Part shown: positions 16,997 to 27,749 of the stretch, piece after piece
How positions within the stretch are numbered: the first letter of the stretch is position 1
How the letters are laid out: every line of letters begins with the position of its first letter
Source: Pseudomonas sp. BBP2017
GTDB lineage: Bacteria; Pseudomonadota; Gammaproteobacteria; Pseudomonadales; Pseudomonadaceae
DNA length: 64,000 nt
Assembly: GCF_003024385.1 (NCBI RefSeq)
Contig: NZ_PVZN01000002.1
Location: 1-64,000, forward strand
Direction: 5' to 3'
Made by a program: the position numbers and the translations under genes
The notes under the pieces: model-generated
What the model saw: the letters and a program-made list of their open reading frames with translations, nothing else
What the model was told of the DNA's origin: nothing
Databases searched by the model: none

Positions 16997-18943
16997 TTAT
17001 CGCTGGGCTGTGGGGGCGGGCTTGCCCCGCGATGATGCCCGCACCCGCTTACCCGCGCCTGCATTACTCTTGCGCTTCTTCTTCCACGGTGTACGCGGCA
17101 GCGCCGGACCACTGATGCTCAGGTTCAACCCGGCACAACGCTCCACCTGCTTGCTCATCCATGCCGACTGCTTGGCGACAAATTCCTCCAGGCTCATCTC
17201 ACCACTCTGGACCATGTCCAGTGCCTGTTCCCAGATTGCCGTGGTGCCCGGATCGGCGATGGCCCGAGGCACGGCGTCAATCAGGCTGAAGGCCGCTGGC
17301 GTGGCACTCAGCGCCTTGCCCTGCTTGACCAGGTAACCACGGTCAAGCAGGCCCTGGATAATCCCGGCGCGGGTCGCTTCAGTGCCGATGCCGGTGGTGT
17401 CCTTGAGCTTCTGCTTCAGGCGCGGGTCGTCCACCAGCTTGGCGACGTTTTTCATGGCCTTGATCAGGTCGCCTTCGGTGAAGGGCTTGGGTGGCTGGGT
17501 CCACAGGTCCTTGAGATTGACTTCGGCCACGGCGCAATCCTGCCCTTGCTGCAAGGCTGGCAGTACTTGCGCGACCGGGGCTTCACGACCTTTGGCCGGG
17601 GTCAGGGCTTCAGGCAGGGCGCGGCGCCAGCCTGGTTCGACAATTTGTTTGCCCACGGCGCGCAAGGCCTGGCCGGCGCAGTCGAAGTCGGCCTGGGTGC
17701 GGTCGTATTCGTGGTTGGGCAGGAACTGCGCCAGGTAGCGGGCGCGAATCAGGGTGTAGACCGCCTTGTATTTGGGTGGTAAGCGCGAAGGGTCGCTGGC
17801 CGCTGCGGTGGGGATGATGCCGTGGTGGGCGCTGACCTTGGCATCGTTCCAGGCCCGTGAACGGCGCTGGGCCTGAAGATGCCCCTGCAGCGGTGCAAGG
17901 CTGGAGTCGGCACGCAGCAACGCGTCAAGGATGGCTGCTGCCTCGGCGTGCTGACTCAGCGGCAGGTAACCGCAGTCGCTACGCGGGTAAGTGATCAGCT
18001 TGTGGGTTTCATACAACGCCTGGGCGATGTCGAGGGTTTCCTGGGCACCGAGGCCGAGCTTTTTCGAGCACAGTTCCTGCAAGGTGCCAAGGTCGAAGGG
18101 CAGGGGCGCAGCTTCACGCACCCGCTCGGTGGCCACCTTGACCACATGTGCGCTGGCAGCGTTGCTGATAGCTGCGGCGGCCTGCTGGGCCAGGGCTTGA
18201 TTGAGGCAGCGGCCCTGATCGTCGCAGGTGTCTTCGGCGGCGCGCCATTGTGCAGTGAAGCGGGTGCCGGCACTGTCGAGCAAAACATCGATGGCCCAGA
18301 ACGCCACCGGCACGAAGTCGGCGATGCTGCGGTCGCGGTCCACTACCAGCCGCAGGGTAGGGGTTTGTACCCGACCTACCGGCAGCACGCCCTGATAGCC
18401 GGACTGGCGTCCGAGCAGGGTGAACAGGCGGCTCATGTTCATGCCGATCAACCAGTCGGCGCGCGAGCGGCCCAGCGCCGAGTGATACAAGCTGAAGGTT
18501 TCGCTGCCAGGCTTGAGCGCAGCCAGGGCTTTGCGGATCGAGGCGTCGTCCAGAGCTGACAGCCACAGGCGGCGGATCGGTCCGCGGTAGCGGCAGTGTT
18601 CGACCAGTTCACGGGCGATCATCTCGCCCTCGCGGTCGGCGTCGGTGGCGATCACCAGCTCCCGGGCCTCGCCGAGCAGTCGTTTGACCGCCTTGAACTG
18701 ACTGGCGGTTTTCGGCTTGACCAGCATCTTCCATTGGCTCGGGATGATCGGCAGGTCAGTCAGTACCCAACGTTTGTAACGGGCGTCGTAGCTGTCGGGC
18801 GGGGCGGTTTCGAGCAAGTGGCCGATGCACCAGGTGACCGTGACGTCCGTGCCCACCCAGCAGCCATCGCCGCGGCGGTTGGCGCCGAGGACCTTGGCGA
18901 TGTCCTTGGCCTGGGAGGGCTTTTCGCAGAGAAACAGACGCAT
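16997..18943 (-). CDS. topB: DNA topoisomerase III
   Basis: A 648-residue type IA topoisomerase. The TOPRIM domain is at the N-terminus (MRLFLCEKPSQAKDIAKVLG), with the acidic triad region ATDADREGEMIARE near residues 100-110. The active-site Tyr lies in LITYPRSDCGYLP. Topo III decatenates DNA and resolves recombination intermediates. The C-terminus is Lys/Arg-rich. The last 11 residues (SRGKPAPTAQR) are encoded by a REP element that runs into the stop codon. Confidence 0.95.
   Translation of the reverse strand: MRLFLCEKPSQAKDIAKVLGANRRGDGCWVGTDVTVTWCIGHLLETAPPDSYDARYKRWVLTDLPIIPSQWKMLVKPKTASQFKAVKRLLGEARELVIATDADREGEMIARELVEHCRYRGPIRRLWLSALDDASIRKALAALKPGSETFSLYHSALGRSRADWLIGMNMSRLFTLLGRQSGYQGVLPVGRVQTPTLRLVVDRDRSIADFVPVAFWAIDVLLDSAGTRFTAQWRAAEDTCDDQGRCLNQALAQQAAAAISNAASAHVVKVATERVREAAPLPFDLGTLQELCSKKLGLGAQETLDIAQALYETHKLITYPRSDCGYLPLSQHAEAAAILDALLRADSSLAPLQGHLQAQRRSRAWNDAKVSAHHGIIPTAAASDPSRLPPKYKAVYTLIRARYLAQFLPNHEYDRTQADFDCAGQALRAVGKQIVEPGWRRALPEALTPAKGREAPVAQVLPALQQGQDCAVAEVNLKDLWTQPPKPFTEGDLIKAMKNVAKLVDDPRLKQKLKDTTGIGTEATRAGIIQGLLDRGYLVKQGKALSATPAAFSLIDAVPRAIADPGTTAIWEQALDMVQSGEMSLEEFVAKQSAWMSKQVERCAGLNLSISGPALPRTPWKKKRKSNAGAGKRVRASSRGKPAPTAQR
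16999..17035. repeat. REP element forming the 3' end of topB
   Basis: A single REP palindrome (TCGCTGGGCTGTGGGGGCGGGCTTGCCCCGCGA region) overlaps the last codons of topB. It is read through as coding sequence. Confidence 0.75.
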
Positions 18944-19093
18944 GCCGGCTGGGTGTCATTCTATGGCTGGAGTGAGGCATAGCATGCGCAGGATCGACCG
19001 GGCTGGCAAGTTTTATCTGTATGTATGTACAGTTTATGGGGTGCTGCCGGGCACCTGGCTTGCGCGCCAGCAGTGACCAGGTGCTTGGCCTGC

Positions 19094-19801
19094 TCAGGTG
19101 AAGGGATGCTCCGAACACCGTGATCCAGCTGTGCGCGGGTCACTGTCTCCAGCCTTGCGCAGGGTCAGGTTGATCCGCAGATTGCCTAGCAGCGGATGTG
19201 TACCCGGCTTGAGTGGCAGTACCCCGTGATAGCGCAGACGGTCCTCGCCCCCCCAGACCAGCACGTCACCATGGCGCAGGCCAATACGTTGGGAGGGTTC
19301 TTTACGGGCATGTCCGCCCAACAGAAACACTGCGGGCAACCCCAGTGACACCGACACGATCGGCTGGGTGAAGTCACGCTCGTCGCGGTCCTGATGCAGG
19401 CTTAAGCGATTGCCTGGGCGATAACAGTTGACCAGACAGGCATCGGGTTGAAAGTCGTTGAACCCGGCCAAGGCGGCTGCGTGGTTGGCTAGTTCCAGTA
19501 GCATCTCGGGTAATACCGGCCAGGGCTGATTACTCAGGGGATCAACCGGGCTGTAGCGGTAGCCCTGACGATCACTGACCCAACCCAGTGCACCACAGTT
19601 GGTCAGCCCCACAGCCATCTTCAGCCCACCGGGTGTGAACATGTGGCGAAACGGCGCCTGGGCGACAACCTCACGCAGTACCGGCAGCAACGCCTGAACC
19701 TGGGGCAGGGCAAAGCCTGGCAATAGCACCGCTTGTTTGCCGACCCACTGCGGTTGCAGTGGATCTTGAGGATTGAACAGGTCCAGTTCGGTTTGCATCA
19801 T
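19094..19801 (-). CDS. alkB: AlkB-type DNA oxidative demethylase
   Basis: A 235-residue Fe(II)/2-oxoglutarate dioxygenase that repairs 1-methyladenine and 3-methylcytosine. The iron ligands HQD (in LSLHQDRDE) and the distal His in RYHGV are present. The 2-oxoglutarate-binding RINLTLR motif is intact near the C-terminus. The start at 19801 (MMQTELDLF) matches the usual AlkB N-terminus, and an extension to 19864 is unlikely. Apparently monocistronic. Confidence 0.93.
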   Translation of the reverse strand: MMQTELDLFNPQDPLQPQWVGKQAVLLPGFALPQVQALLPVLREVVAQAPFRHMFTPGGLKMAVGLTNCGALGWVSDRQGYRYSPVDPLSNQPWPVLPEMLLELANHAAALAGFNDFQPDACLVNCYRPGNRLSLHQDRDERDFTQPIVSVSLGLPAVFLLGGHARKEPSQRIGLRHGDVLVWGGEDRLRYHGVLPLKPGTHPLLGNLRINLTLRKAGDSDPRTAGSRCSEHPFT

Positions 19802-19953
19802 CGACGGCAGGTCAAGACGTGGGCAGGGGGCATGCTCTGTATGATAAGACGCTTTAGCGGGCATGTGTCACCCCGAACCCTGCGTTCGAACCCGGGTTTC
19901 ACGGGCGCTTGGCGCTGCTTGCAGAAAAAAATAAACTTTTTGAATTCAAGGGG

Positions 19954-19982
19954 TTGCCAGCTCAAACGAATGAGTCCATAAT
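19954..19982 (+). promoter_or_regulatory. Sigma-70-like promoter upstream of tRNA-Cys
   Basis: TTGCCA and CATAAT are separated by 17 bases (each five of six to consensus), 127 bases before the tRNA. No other feature was seen in the gene-less stretch 19802-20109. Confidence 0.45.
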
Positions 19983-20109
19983 TGCGTCCATCGAAAACGA
20001 GGCAGCTGAAAAGCCTAGCGTTTTCAAGGGGATAGCGGTTTTAGTGAGTTGTTTCCTTAAAGAGTTGTATGTGTTGGAGATCGCTTGTTCAAGGGTCTCG
20101 GGCATTTGA

Positions 20110-20183
20110 GGCCGAGTAGCAAAGTGGTTATGCTCCGGATTGCAAATCCGTCTACGCCGGTTCGATTCCGACCTCGGCCTCCA
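20110..20183 (+). tRNA. tRNA-Cys (GCA)
   Basis: A 74-nucleotide cloverleaf. The acceptor stem GGCCGAG pairs with CTCGGCC, the discriminator is U as expected for Cys, and the CCA end is encoded. The anticodon GCA is at 20142-20144 in the loop TTGCAAA, and the T-loop reads GGTTCGATTCC. Confidence 0.96.
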
Positions 20184-20189
20184 TTATTG

Positions 20190-20222
20190 AAAACCCCGCA
20201 GATTAACGTCTGCGGGGTTTTT
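20190..20222 (+). terminator. Rho-independent terminator after tRNA-Cys
   Basis: A hairpin AAACCCCGCAGA / TCTGCGGGGTTT with a 6-base loop, followed by a T-run, seven bases after the tRNA 3' end. Confidence 0.9.
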
Positions 20223-20410
20223 CTTTGCGCGCTCGAAAAGCTGATCGTTCCCGCATAAACAGGCATCGTTTGCGCAACGCCCATGACTGTTCTCCTGTCA
20301 CGCTGGCGGCTATGCAATGGAGATGAGAGGGAGGTATCGTCCACCCTGGACAACCAGGCGTTGCGAGATGGTTGTTAGCGCTCTGTCACTCAACATTAAG
20401 GATTGATCTT

Positions 20411-20857
20411 GTGCCGAACTCAGTGATTGTCAAAAGAAAGGTATTGTTCGGCGACTGTGACCCGGAAGGGATTGTCTACACACCCAGGTTTTCGTACTTC
20501 GTTATTGAGGCCGTTCATGATGCACTTACAGTTTGGTTGTCCGGTCCTGGATTAAGAACCCTGTTAGGCTTTGATTTGCTGCCTCCGGCAAGGGCATTTT
20601 CGCTAGAGTTTCTTCATCCGGTCACTTGGGATGACGAGCTTTGCATGAAGGTAAGTGTTTCCAGTGTATCGCTTCACTCGTTCACCTTTCTGGTCGAGGG
20701 TAATATAGCGCCAGATATCAAGGCATTTACCGCTAGCCTGACACACGTTTGCGTCTCACCGGTTACCAGAGAGGTTATTGAGGTTCCTGAGCCGCTCAGG
20801 GCGTTACTTGTCCCTGATGCGCGCAGCGTAAGCGGAGTGCTTGCGGTTGGAGGCTGA
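20411..20857 (+). CDS. Hotdog-fold acyl-CoA thioesterase (4HBT-like)
   Basis: A 148-residue protein of the 4-hydroxybenzoyl-CoA thioesterase family. The motif FGDCDPEGIVYTPRF contains the Asp used by this family. The rest of the chain, including FSLEFLHPVTWDDEL, fits a hotdog fold. The start is GTG 20411 after AAGGA with 8-base spacing. The gene stands alone between tRNA-Cys and small hypotheticals and is somewhat AT-richer than average, so its physiological thioester is unclear. Confidence 0.82.
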   Translation: MPNSVIVKRKVLFGDCDPEGIVYTPRFSYFVIEAVHDALTVWLSGPGLRTLLGFDLLPPARAFSLEFLHPVTWDDELCMKVSVSSVSLHSFTFLVEGNIAPDIKAFTASLTHVCVSPVTREVIEVPEPLRALLVPDARSVSGVLAVGG

Positions 20858-21037
20858 GTCCCTGGTTAATGGTCATCAGCGTCCCGGCGCAGCCGCTCAC
20901 AAACGATGGCATTCGCTTGATTCTGTGGAGAAAAACGCCACCTGCATGAGCATCCCGGAGAATCCGGTCCAGCGCCGCAAGCAGGCCAGCGCCACGACGC
21001 TCGCACTCGCGGCTTCGTGACGCTGGGCACTGCTCGG

Positions 21038-21277
21038 CTAGGTCTGCATCAAGTAGGCGGGACAGTTCACAGGGCTTGAACTGTCCTCGGCGTTCATTCG
21101 GGCGCAGTGCGCCATTGCTTCTTCCTTGCCCTGGTAGCTTGGTTTTAGCCGCATTTTTCCCTGGTTGTCATAAATGTCGAAGCCGCCCGACACGGTTGTA
21201 GCGTAGAAGCGGGTGCCAGTGCGGAAGGATTCCTGCTCTATTGGCACCGCCGGAACGATAACGAATCTTGGTTGCAT
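21038..21277 (-). CDS. Hypothetical 79-aa protein
   Basis: A 79-residue soluble protein (MQPRFVIVPAVPIEQESF...). A compact alpha/beta stretch reads GGFDIYDNQGKMRLKPSYQGKEEA, followed by a helix with two cysteines. A strong GGGGAGG precedes the ATG, which supports expression. No family recognised. The 180 bases between this gene and the thioesterase hold no convincing gene. Confidence 0.6.
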   Translation of the reverse strand: MQPRFVIVPAVPIEQESFRTGTRFYATTVSGGFDIYDNQGKMRLKPSYQGKEEAMAHCARMNAEDSSSPVNCPAYLMQT

Positions 21278-21479
21278 TTTTTGTGCCTCCCCAGGCAGAC
21301 AACTAACTATTAGTCATCCATTCGGATAGCTGCAACAAAGCTGTAAGGCAGGCGACCAGAGGTATGCAAATTACCTCGCCACTATTGCAGTCGTGTCTTC
21401 GGAATATCGCCGTTTCTGTGTTGCACGTAGATTGTGTAGGGCAACGCTACGGTATCGGCCACGCCCGATAGTGCCAAGT

Positions 21480-21727
21480 CCACCAGCATCAACAAGGCTG
21501 AGGGTTGACCTCAATCGCTTCATCGATCCAGGGGAGCCTATGGTGTCGGCTGTAGCGCTGCACGAGGGGCGGGCAAAGCCTTGATCGAGTGGGTCCAGGC
21601 CTTTGCTCGCGAGAAGCAGTGTGCGCGGTTGTACTGGCACACTCAGCAAACCAACGAGCGGGCTCAGAAGCTCTATGACTGGCTCGCGGAAAATGCCGGC
21701 TCCGTCGAATACCGAATGGCGCTGTAG
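21480..21727 (+). pseudogene. GNAT acetyltransferase remnant with internal deletion
   Basis: One frame gives a GNAT N-terminal piece (LNRFIDPGEPMVSAVALHEG). A second frame, overlapping at about 21561-21572, continues with the acetyl-CoA-binding motif RGAGKALIEWV. The C-terminal half follows (RLYWHTQQTNERAQKLYDW ... EYRMAL) to the stop at 21727. Compared with intact members, roughly 35 central residues are missing and the halves are out of frame. The 5' boundary is approximate. Confidence 0.7.
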
Positions 21728-21728
21728 T

Positions 21729-21971
21729 TCACGTCAGCAGCCACACCAGCAGAGACAGCAGTGCGGCCAGGAGTGTACCCAGCATCGCGCAGTATTCGAT
21801 CTTCGAATGCCGCGCATGCAGGCGCACGTCTTCAAAGTACTGGGCCTGGATCGGTGCGTGGGGATAATGGCGCAGGTCCTCGGCCAGGCCCTGAAGGCGT
21901 GCGTCAATAACAGCGCCAACGGCATAGTAGGTCGCGACGTGGCTGAGGATGAAAATCAGCAGGTATTTCAT
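21729..21971 (-). CDS. Small two-helix membrane protein
   Basis: An 80-residue protein with a hydrophobic N-terminal helix (MKYLLIFILSHVATYYAVGAV) and a C-terminal one (LGTLLAALLSLLVWLL), flanking a charged, His-rich loop (residues 24-57). AGGGAG precedes ATG 21971; the longer frame to 22247 lacks support. Function unknown. Confidence 0.6.
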   Translation of the reverse strand: MKYLLIFILSHVATYYAVGAVIDARLQGLAEDLRHYPHAPIQAQYFEDVRLHARHSKIEYCAMLGTLLAALLSLLVWLLT

Positions 21972-22052
21972 TGGCGCTCCCTGGCGTTGACGATTTTCAG
22001 CCCCTGGCTTATACAGGCGTCCCCTTTGCCAAAAGCGCTGCTGCAGGAGCTG

Positions 22053-22241
22053 ATGATGCACGATGAGCCGGATATTCACGAACCTGAACACGATCACTTG
22101 CTCGATCATGAGTTCTATGACGGCGACCCTGTACAGCAGGACGAAGTCGACCCGTTGTTCGATCCGCAGGACGACGACCAAGCCGACGCCCTGGATGAAA
22201 TCGACTGGGACGAGGGTGTCGATCCGCTTGATGACCTGTAG
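22053..22241 (+). CDS. Highly acidic 62-aa protein
   Basis: A short frame after AGGAG encodes a very acidic protein (about one third Asp/Glu) starting MMHDEPDIHEPEHD and ending DEGVDPLDDL. It has no hydrophobic segment. It is divergent from the membrane protein at 21729-21971. No family recognised. Low-complexity composition makes it less certain than the neighbours. Confidence 0.45.
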   Translation: MMHDEPDIHEPEHDHLLDHEFYDGDPVQQDEVDPLFDPQDDDQADALDEIDWDEGVDPLDDL

Positions 22242-22256
22242 GGGCAAGTCGCCGCG

Positions 22257-22670
22257 CTATCGCCCATCCACCGAGAATTTTCCGGCGCCTGTCACCGACA
22301 GCAACAGCAAGCCGCCACAAATGCTCAGGTTCTTGAAGTACTGTACGCTGTTGGCCGCGCGTTCCGGGTCGTCCATGGTCCAGAATGGATGGCCGATCAC
22401 TGCGGTGCCGATCACGAACAAGGCGAACAGAAACGCTAACGGGCGGGTGTAGAAACCCAGGATCAGCAGGATTGCGACAAAGAACTCCATGATCACCGCA
22501 ACGGCGGCTGCGACGGTGGGCATGGGGGCGCCGAGTGAGGTCAGGTAACCGACGGTACCGTCGAAGCCGGTCAGTTTGCTCCAGCCGGACATGATGAACA
22601 GGATCATCAGCAGGATACGTGCGAGCAAAATGATTACATCACGCTGGTTGTCGAACAAGGTATATCGCAT
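22257..22670 (-). CDS. DoxX family membrane protein
   Basis: A 137-residue, four-helix inner-membrane protein of the DoxX family. It shows the characteristic ARILLMILFIMSGWSKLTGF start and the EFFVAILLILGFYTRPLAFLFALF core. Such proteins are linked to redox or thiol stress or to quinone-related functions, none proven here. ATG 22670 follows AAGGAAGG. The terminator hairpin at 22756-22782 lies upstream, separating it from the tRNA-Leu gene. Confidence 0.88.
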   Translation of the reverse strand: MRYTLFDNQRDVIILLARILLMILFIMSGWSKLTGFDGTVGYLTSLGAPMPTVAAAVAVIMEFFVAILLILGFYTRPLAFLFALFVIGTAVIGHPFWTMDDPERAANSVQYFKNLSICGGLLLLSVTGAGKFSVDGR

Positions 22671-22755
22671 GGCCACCTTCCTTTGTTGTTGGGCCATTTT
22701 ACCTTAGCAGCTGCTTGCCGCCTTTGCGCTTGGGGTGGGGTGAATCGCAGGCAGC

Positions 22756-22782
22756 AAAAAGGCGCCTGCAAGGCGCCTTTTT
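22756..22782 (-). terminator. Terminator after tRNA-Leu
   Basis: The near-perfect hairpin AAAAAGGCGCC / GGCGCCTTTTT with a 5-base loop has T-runs on both strands. It ends the minus-strand tRNA-Leu transcript. Confidence 0.9.
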
Positions 22783-22789
22783 CAGAAGA

Positions 22790-22874
22790 TGGTGCGAGTG
22801 GCGGGACTCGAACCCGCAAGGCTCACGCCGGCAGATTTTAAGTCTGCTGTGTATACCAATTCCACCACACTCGC
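22790..22874 (-). tRNA. tRNA-Leu (TAA)
   Basis: An 85-nucleotide type II tRNA on the minus strand. The acceptor GCGAGTG pairs with CACTCGC, the discriminator is A and CCA is encoded. The anticodon TAA (plus-strand 22838-22840) sits in the loop CTTAAAA, closed by GCAGA/TCTGC. A long variable arm and the T-loop GGTTCGAGTCC are present. Confidence 0.95.
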
Positions 22875-22958
22875 ACAGGTTTGAAAGGGTCTGGCGACCG
22901 GGCGCGCTGTTGGATCGAAGCCCTGGAGAAAATACATTTCCTCCGCAATCAAGCGAGC

Positions 22959-22987
22959 TTTATAACTCATCGTTATATTTGAGTCAA
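22959..22987 (-). promoter_or_regulatory. Near-consensus sigma-70 promoter of tRNA-Leu
   Basis: Reading the minus strand, TTGACT and TATAAA are separated by exactly 17 bases. The predicted start is about 75 bases before the tRNA 5' end. The position and quality fit a strong tRNA promoter. Confidence 0.8.
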
Positions 22988-23130
22988 CCGCAGAGGGAGG
23001 GTCTGGGCCGGTCTTCTGCGACGCGCACAGCGAGCCCTTTCAACAGCAATGCCAAACACCTGGCTACCATGTCTGCGCTCCATGCACACTGGCTAAAGAT
23101 GTCGAGCTGCAGGTACAGCAACAGGAAGAG

Positions 23131-23403
23131 TTGCAGGATGTCATGGTCGATGGTGTGATCGAGCTGGGTGAGGCACTGATGGGCAATCGCCCGGCGGGCC
23201 CTCTCCAGTTGCGTAGGAATCAGGACAGCGGTGCACTGCATATGGCTTGGCAGCCGCTGCCGATAATTTTAATCAGCGGCGCCCAGACGCATAAGGGATG
23301 GGACAGTCCAGAGTTGTTCGCAGTGGCGTTCGACAAATCCTTCGATATACCCAGGTTGATCGCCAAGGTTAACCAATCGCTCCGCCCGCCCACGTCGTCA
23401 TGA
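23131..23403 (+). pseudogene. Response-regulator receiver-domain remnant
   Basis: The last 45 or so residues of this frame (LPIILISGAQTHKGW ... FDKSFDIPRLIAKVNQSL) look like the beta4-alpha5 half of a receiver domain, including the Lys of the conserved D-K-P position, where the Pro is Ser here. The N-terminal half with the phospho-acceptor Asp is not recognisable, and the sequence before it is not receiver-like. Probably a decayed regulator; a short orphan protein cannot be excluded. Confidence 0.4.
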
Positions 23404-23475
23404 GGCCATTGCGGCCCGCCACCAGGGCTGACGCGATCGGGTCAAGCGCATCCGTGCGGCTTGAATCAGGTAGTC

Positions 23476-23676
23476 TTACTCGTGATGAGTGTCTCCTTTT
23501 TCCGGTGCCGGGCTGCCAGCCTGAATGCGTTTGAAAATCTCTTCGCGGTGCACCTGAACATCTTTCGGTGCATCGATGCCGATCCTCACTTGCATACCTT
23601 TGACGCCCAGAATGGTGACTTTGATGTCATCGTTGATGACGATGCTTTCGCCAACCTTGCGGGTGAGTATCAGCAT
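23476..23676 (-). CDS. csrA: CsrA/Rsm-family translational regulator (RsmE-like)
   Basis: A 66-residue RNA-binding repressor. It starts [12 protein letters not shown], contains the [21 protein letters not shown] core, and keeps the RNA-contacting Arg/Glu of [10 protein letters not shown]. The C-terminal tail and the KVGESI start are closer to the RsmE branch than to canonical RsmA. It is probably one of several paralogues in the genome. A clear AAGGAG precedes ATG 23676. It is a single gene between a regulator remnant and the mod operon. Confidence 0.93.
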   Translation of the reverse strand: MLILTRKVGESIVINDDIKVTILGVKGMQVRIGIDAPKDVQVHREEIFKRIQAGSPAPEKGDTHHE

Positions 23677-24034
23677 GTATATCTCCTTGGTAACGTAAGT
23701 TGCTTTGCAGGCCGCGCCCGCACAAGCCGGGAACACGCGGAACGCGTTCCTCTTTTCCTTCATTAAAGACGCTTTCGGGAAATATTAATTCCGCCGAACA
23801 CAGAATCTGTAGTGAGTCTTTAGACGCAGGTGCCGGTAGGGGGCGATTGGGCGTTCCGTAGCAGCGAACGCTGCTCACACCGGCAAGCATAGGGGGCTTG
23901 AGCGAATATGGGAAATTTCTCTGCATGATATGAGAACTGAGGGCTTTTGTATCGACTTTCAAGGGGCTAACGGCGTTGCAGGAACAACACCAGGCACCTT
24001 CTCTCGGCGCTCAGCCCCTTGCGTTGATGCGTGA
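23677..24034. other. Gene-less stretch upstream of csrA
   Basis: Between the csrA start and the modC stop lie 358 bases with no convincing coding frame, repeat, tRNA or terminator. It presumably holds the csrA promoter. Confidence 0.5.
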
Positions 24035-25123
24035 TCAGCGCAGCAGAGCCACCGACTTGATCTGCGCTATCAGTTGTTGACCGCTGTGCAGGCCCAACTG
24101 ATCGGCCGAGTAGCGGGTTATTCGGGCCAGTAATACGCTGCCGGCAGCATCGAGGCTGACCAGGACATGGGCATTGTTATCCGCCGGCTGATGACCCCTG
24201 ACCCGTACCGGTAATCGGTTGAGGATGCTTGAGTGGGCATCTTCGACCAGGCTCAGGCTGACATCCCGGGCCTGCACTTTGAGCCGCAATGGCGTGCCAA
24301 GTGCCAGTGGTTCGTGAGCCAGGCGCAGCTCCAGGGGGCTGCCCGGCAGTTGCAGGCCGAGTAACTGGTAGCGGGTGTCGTAACTGCTGACCTGACCATC
24401 GATGATCACCCCGGCATCGTCACCCTGAGCCAGCGGCAGGTCGAGGCGGGCGAGGGTGGTGGCAATCGGGCCGCTGGCCTGGACCTTGCCCTGCTCCAGC
24501 AGCACCAGGTGGTCAGCCAGCCGGGCCACTTCATCCTGGGCATGGCTGACATAGATCAGCGGTATTTCCAGCTCAGCGTGCAGACGTTCCAGGTACGGCA
24601 GAATCTCACGTTTGCGCGGGCCGTCGAGGGCGGCAAGGGGCTCGTCCATCAACAGCAGTTGCGGGCTGCTGAGCAAGGCCCGGGCGATGCCCACGCGTTG
24701 CGCCTCACCGCCGGACAGGGTGGCGGGCTTGCGCTCGAGCAAGTGCTCGATGCCCAGCAGCGCGCAGGCCTGCTCAAGGCTGACCTTGCGCGCCTGGGCC
24801 GGAATACGGCGCCAGCCGAAGGTCAGGTTGGCGTGGACAGTCAGGTGCGGGAACAGGCTGGGTTCCTGGAACACATAGCCGATCGGGCGCAGGTGCGGGG
24901 CGATGAAATGCGCGCGTCGCGAGTCTTGCCAGATCTGCCCGTTGACTTCGATATAAGCCTCGGAGGCCCGTTCCAGGCCGGCAAGGCAGCGCAGGCAGGT
25001 GGTCTTGCCTGAGCCTGAGTGGCCGAACAGGGCACTGATGCCGCGACCGGGCAATTGCAGGTCGACGTCCAGCTCGAAACTGTCACGGGCGACTTTGAGC
25101 CGGGCATGGATCATCTTCTGCAC
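24035..25123 (-). CDS. modC: Molybdate ABC transporter ATP-binding protein ModC
   Basis: A 362-residue ATPase of the molybdate importer. Walker A is GHSGSGKTT, the signature is [15 protein letters not shown], Walker B is LLLMDEP, and the switch His is in YVSHAQDE. The C-terminal part is a Mop/TOBE molybdate-binding region ([15 protein letters not shown]). The GTG at 25123 is favoured because GGAG lies seven bases before it, inside the end of modB. An ATG at 25114 is the alternative. Last gene of modABC. Confidence 0.95.
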   Translation of the reverse strand: MQKMIHARLKVARDSFELDVDLQLPGRGISALFGHSGSGKTTCLRCLAGLERASEAYIEVNGQIWQDSRRAHFIAPHLRPIGYVFQEPSLFPHLTVHANLTFGWRRIPAQARKVSLEQACALLGIEHLLERKPATLSGGEAQRVGIARALLSSPQLLLMDEPLAALDGPRKREILPYLERLHAELEIPLIYVSHAQDEVARLADHLVLLEQGKVQASGPIATTLARLDLPLAQGDDAGVIIDGQVSSYDTRYQLLGLQLPGSPLELRLAHEPLALGTPLRLKVQARDVSLSLVEDAHSSILNRLPVRVRGHQPADNNAHVLVSLDAAGSVLLARITRYSADQLGLHSGQQLIAQIKSVALLR

Positions 25124-25126
25124 GCT

Positions 25127-25806
25127 TCAGCTCCAGGCCGATTTGCCCTGGCGGCTGGAGTACAGCGCCAGTAGCACGAGGAACGAGAACACCAGCATGG
25201 CGCCGGCCAGCCAGTGTGCTTGCAGGTATTGCATGGCTTCGACATGGTCGAAGATCTGTACGGAGACCACGCGGGTCTTGTCGGGGATGTTGCCGCCGAT
25301 CATCAGCACCACGCCGAACTCTCCCACGGTATGGGCAAAGCCGAGGATGCTGGCGGTGATGAAGCCGGGCCGGGCCAGCGGCAGCACGACATGGACAAAA
25401 CTGTCCCAGGGGCTGGCGCGCAGGGTGGCGGCGACTTCCAGCGGGCGCTCGCCGATAGCGCTGAAGGCGTTCTGCAGCGGTTGCACAACAAAGGGCATGG
25501 AGTAGATCACCGAGCCGATCACCAGGCCGCTGAAGCTGAACACCACGGTGCCCAGCCCCAGCGCCTCGGTGGTCTGGCCGATCCAGCCGTTGGGGCCCAG
25601 GGCCAGCAGCAGGTAAAAGCCGATGACTGTCGGGGGCAGCACCAGCGGCAGGGCCACCACCGCGCCTACCGGCCCGCGCAGCCAGGAGCGCGTGCGCGCC
25701 AACCACCAGGCGATGGGCGTGCCGACCAGCAACAGGATCAACGTGGTCAGGCTGGCCAGTTTGAAGGTCAGCCAGATAGCACCCAGGTCGCTGGCATCCA
25801 GCGGCA

Positions 25807-25807
<1 letters not shown>
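25127..25807 (-). CDS. modB: Molybdate ABC transporter permease ModB
   Basis: A 226-residue inner-membrane permease with about five helices. The cytoplasmic EAA-type loop ([15 protein letters not shown]...LPLARPG) contacts ModC. Its ATG overlaps the modA stop by one base (TGATG), showing translational coupling within modABC. Confidence 0.95.
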
Positions 25808-27721
<1,914 letters not shown>

Positions 27722-27749
27722 GCCTGGGGTTCCTTCTGCGCTGTATCCG

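Noticed and set aside
20858..21037. Short frame starting MSIPENPVQRRKQASAT at 20946
   Set aside because: It ends after about 25 codons and has no partner or family; possibly a gene scrap but not supportable.
22984..23241. 85-codon minus-strand frame over the receiver remnant
   Set aside because: It has no recognisable domain and no evident ribosome site; the opposite strand carries receiver-like sequence.
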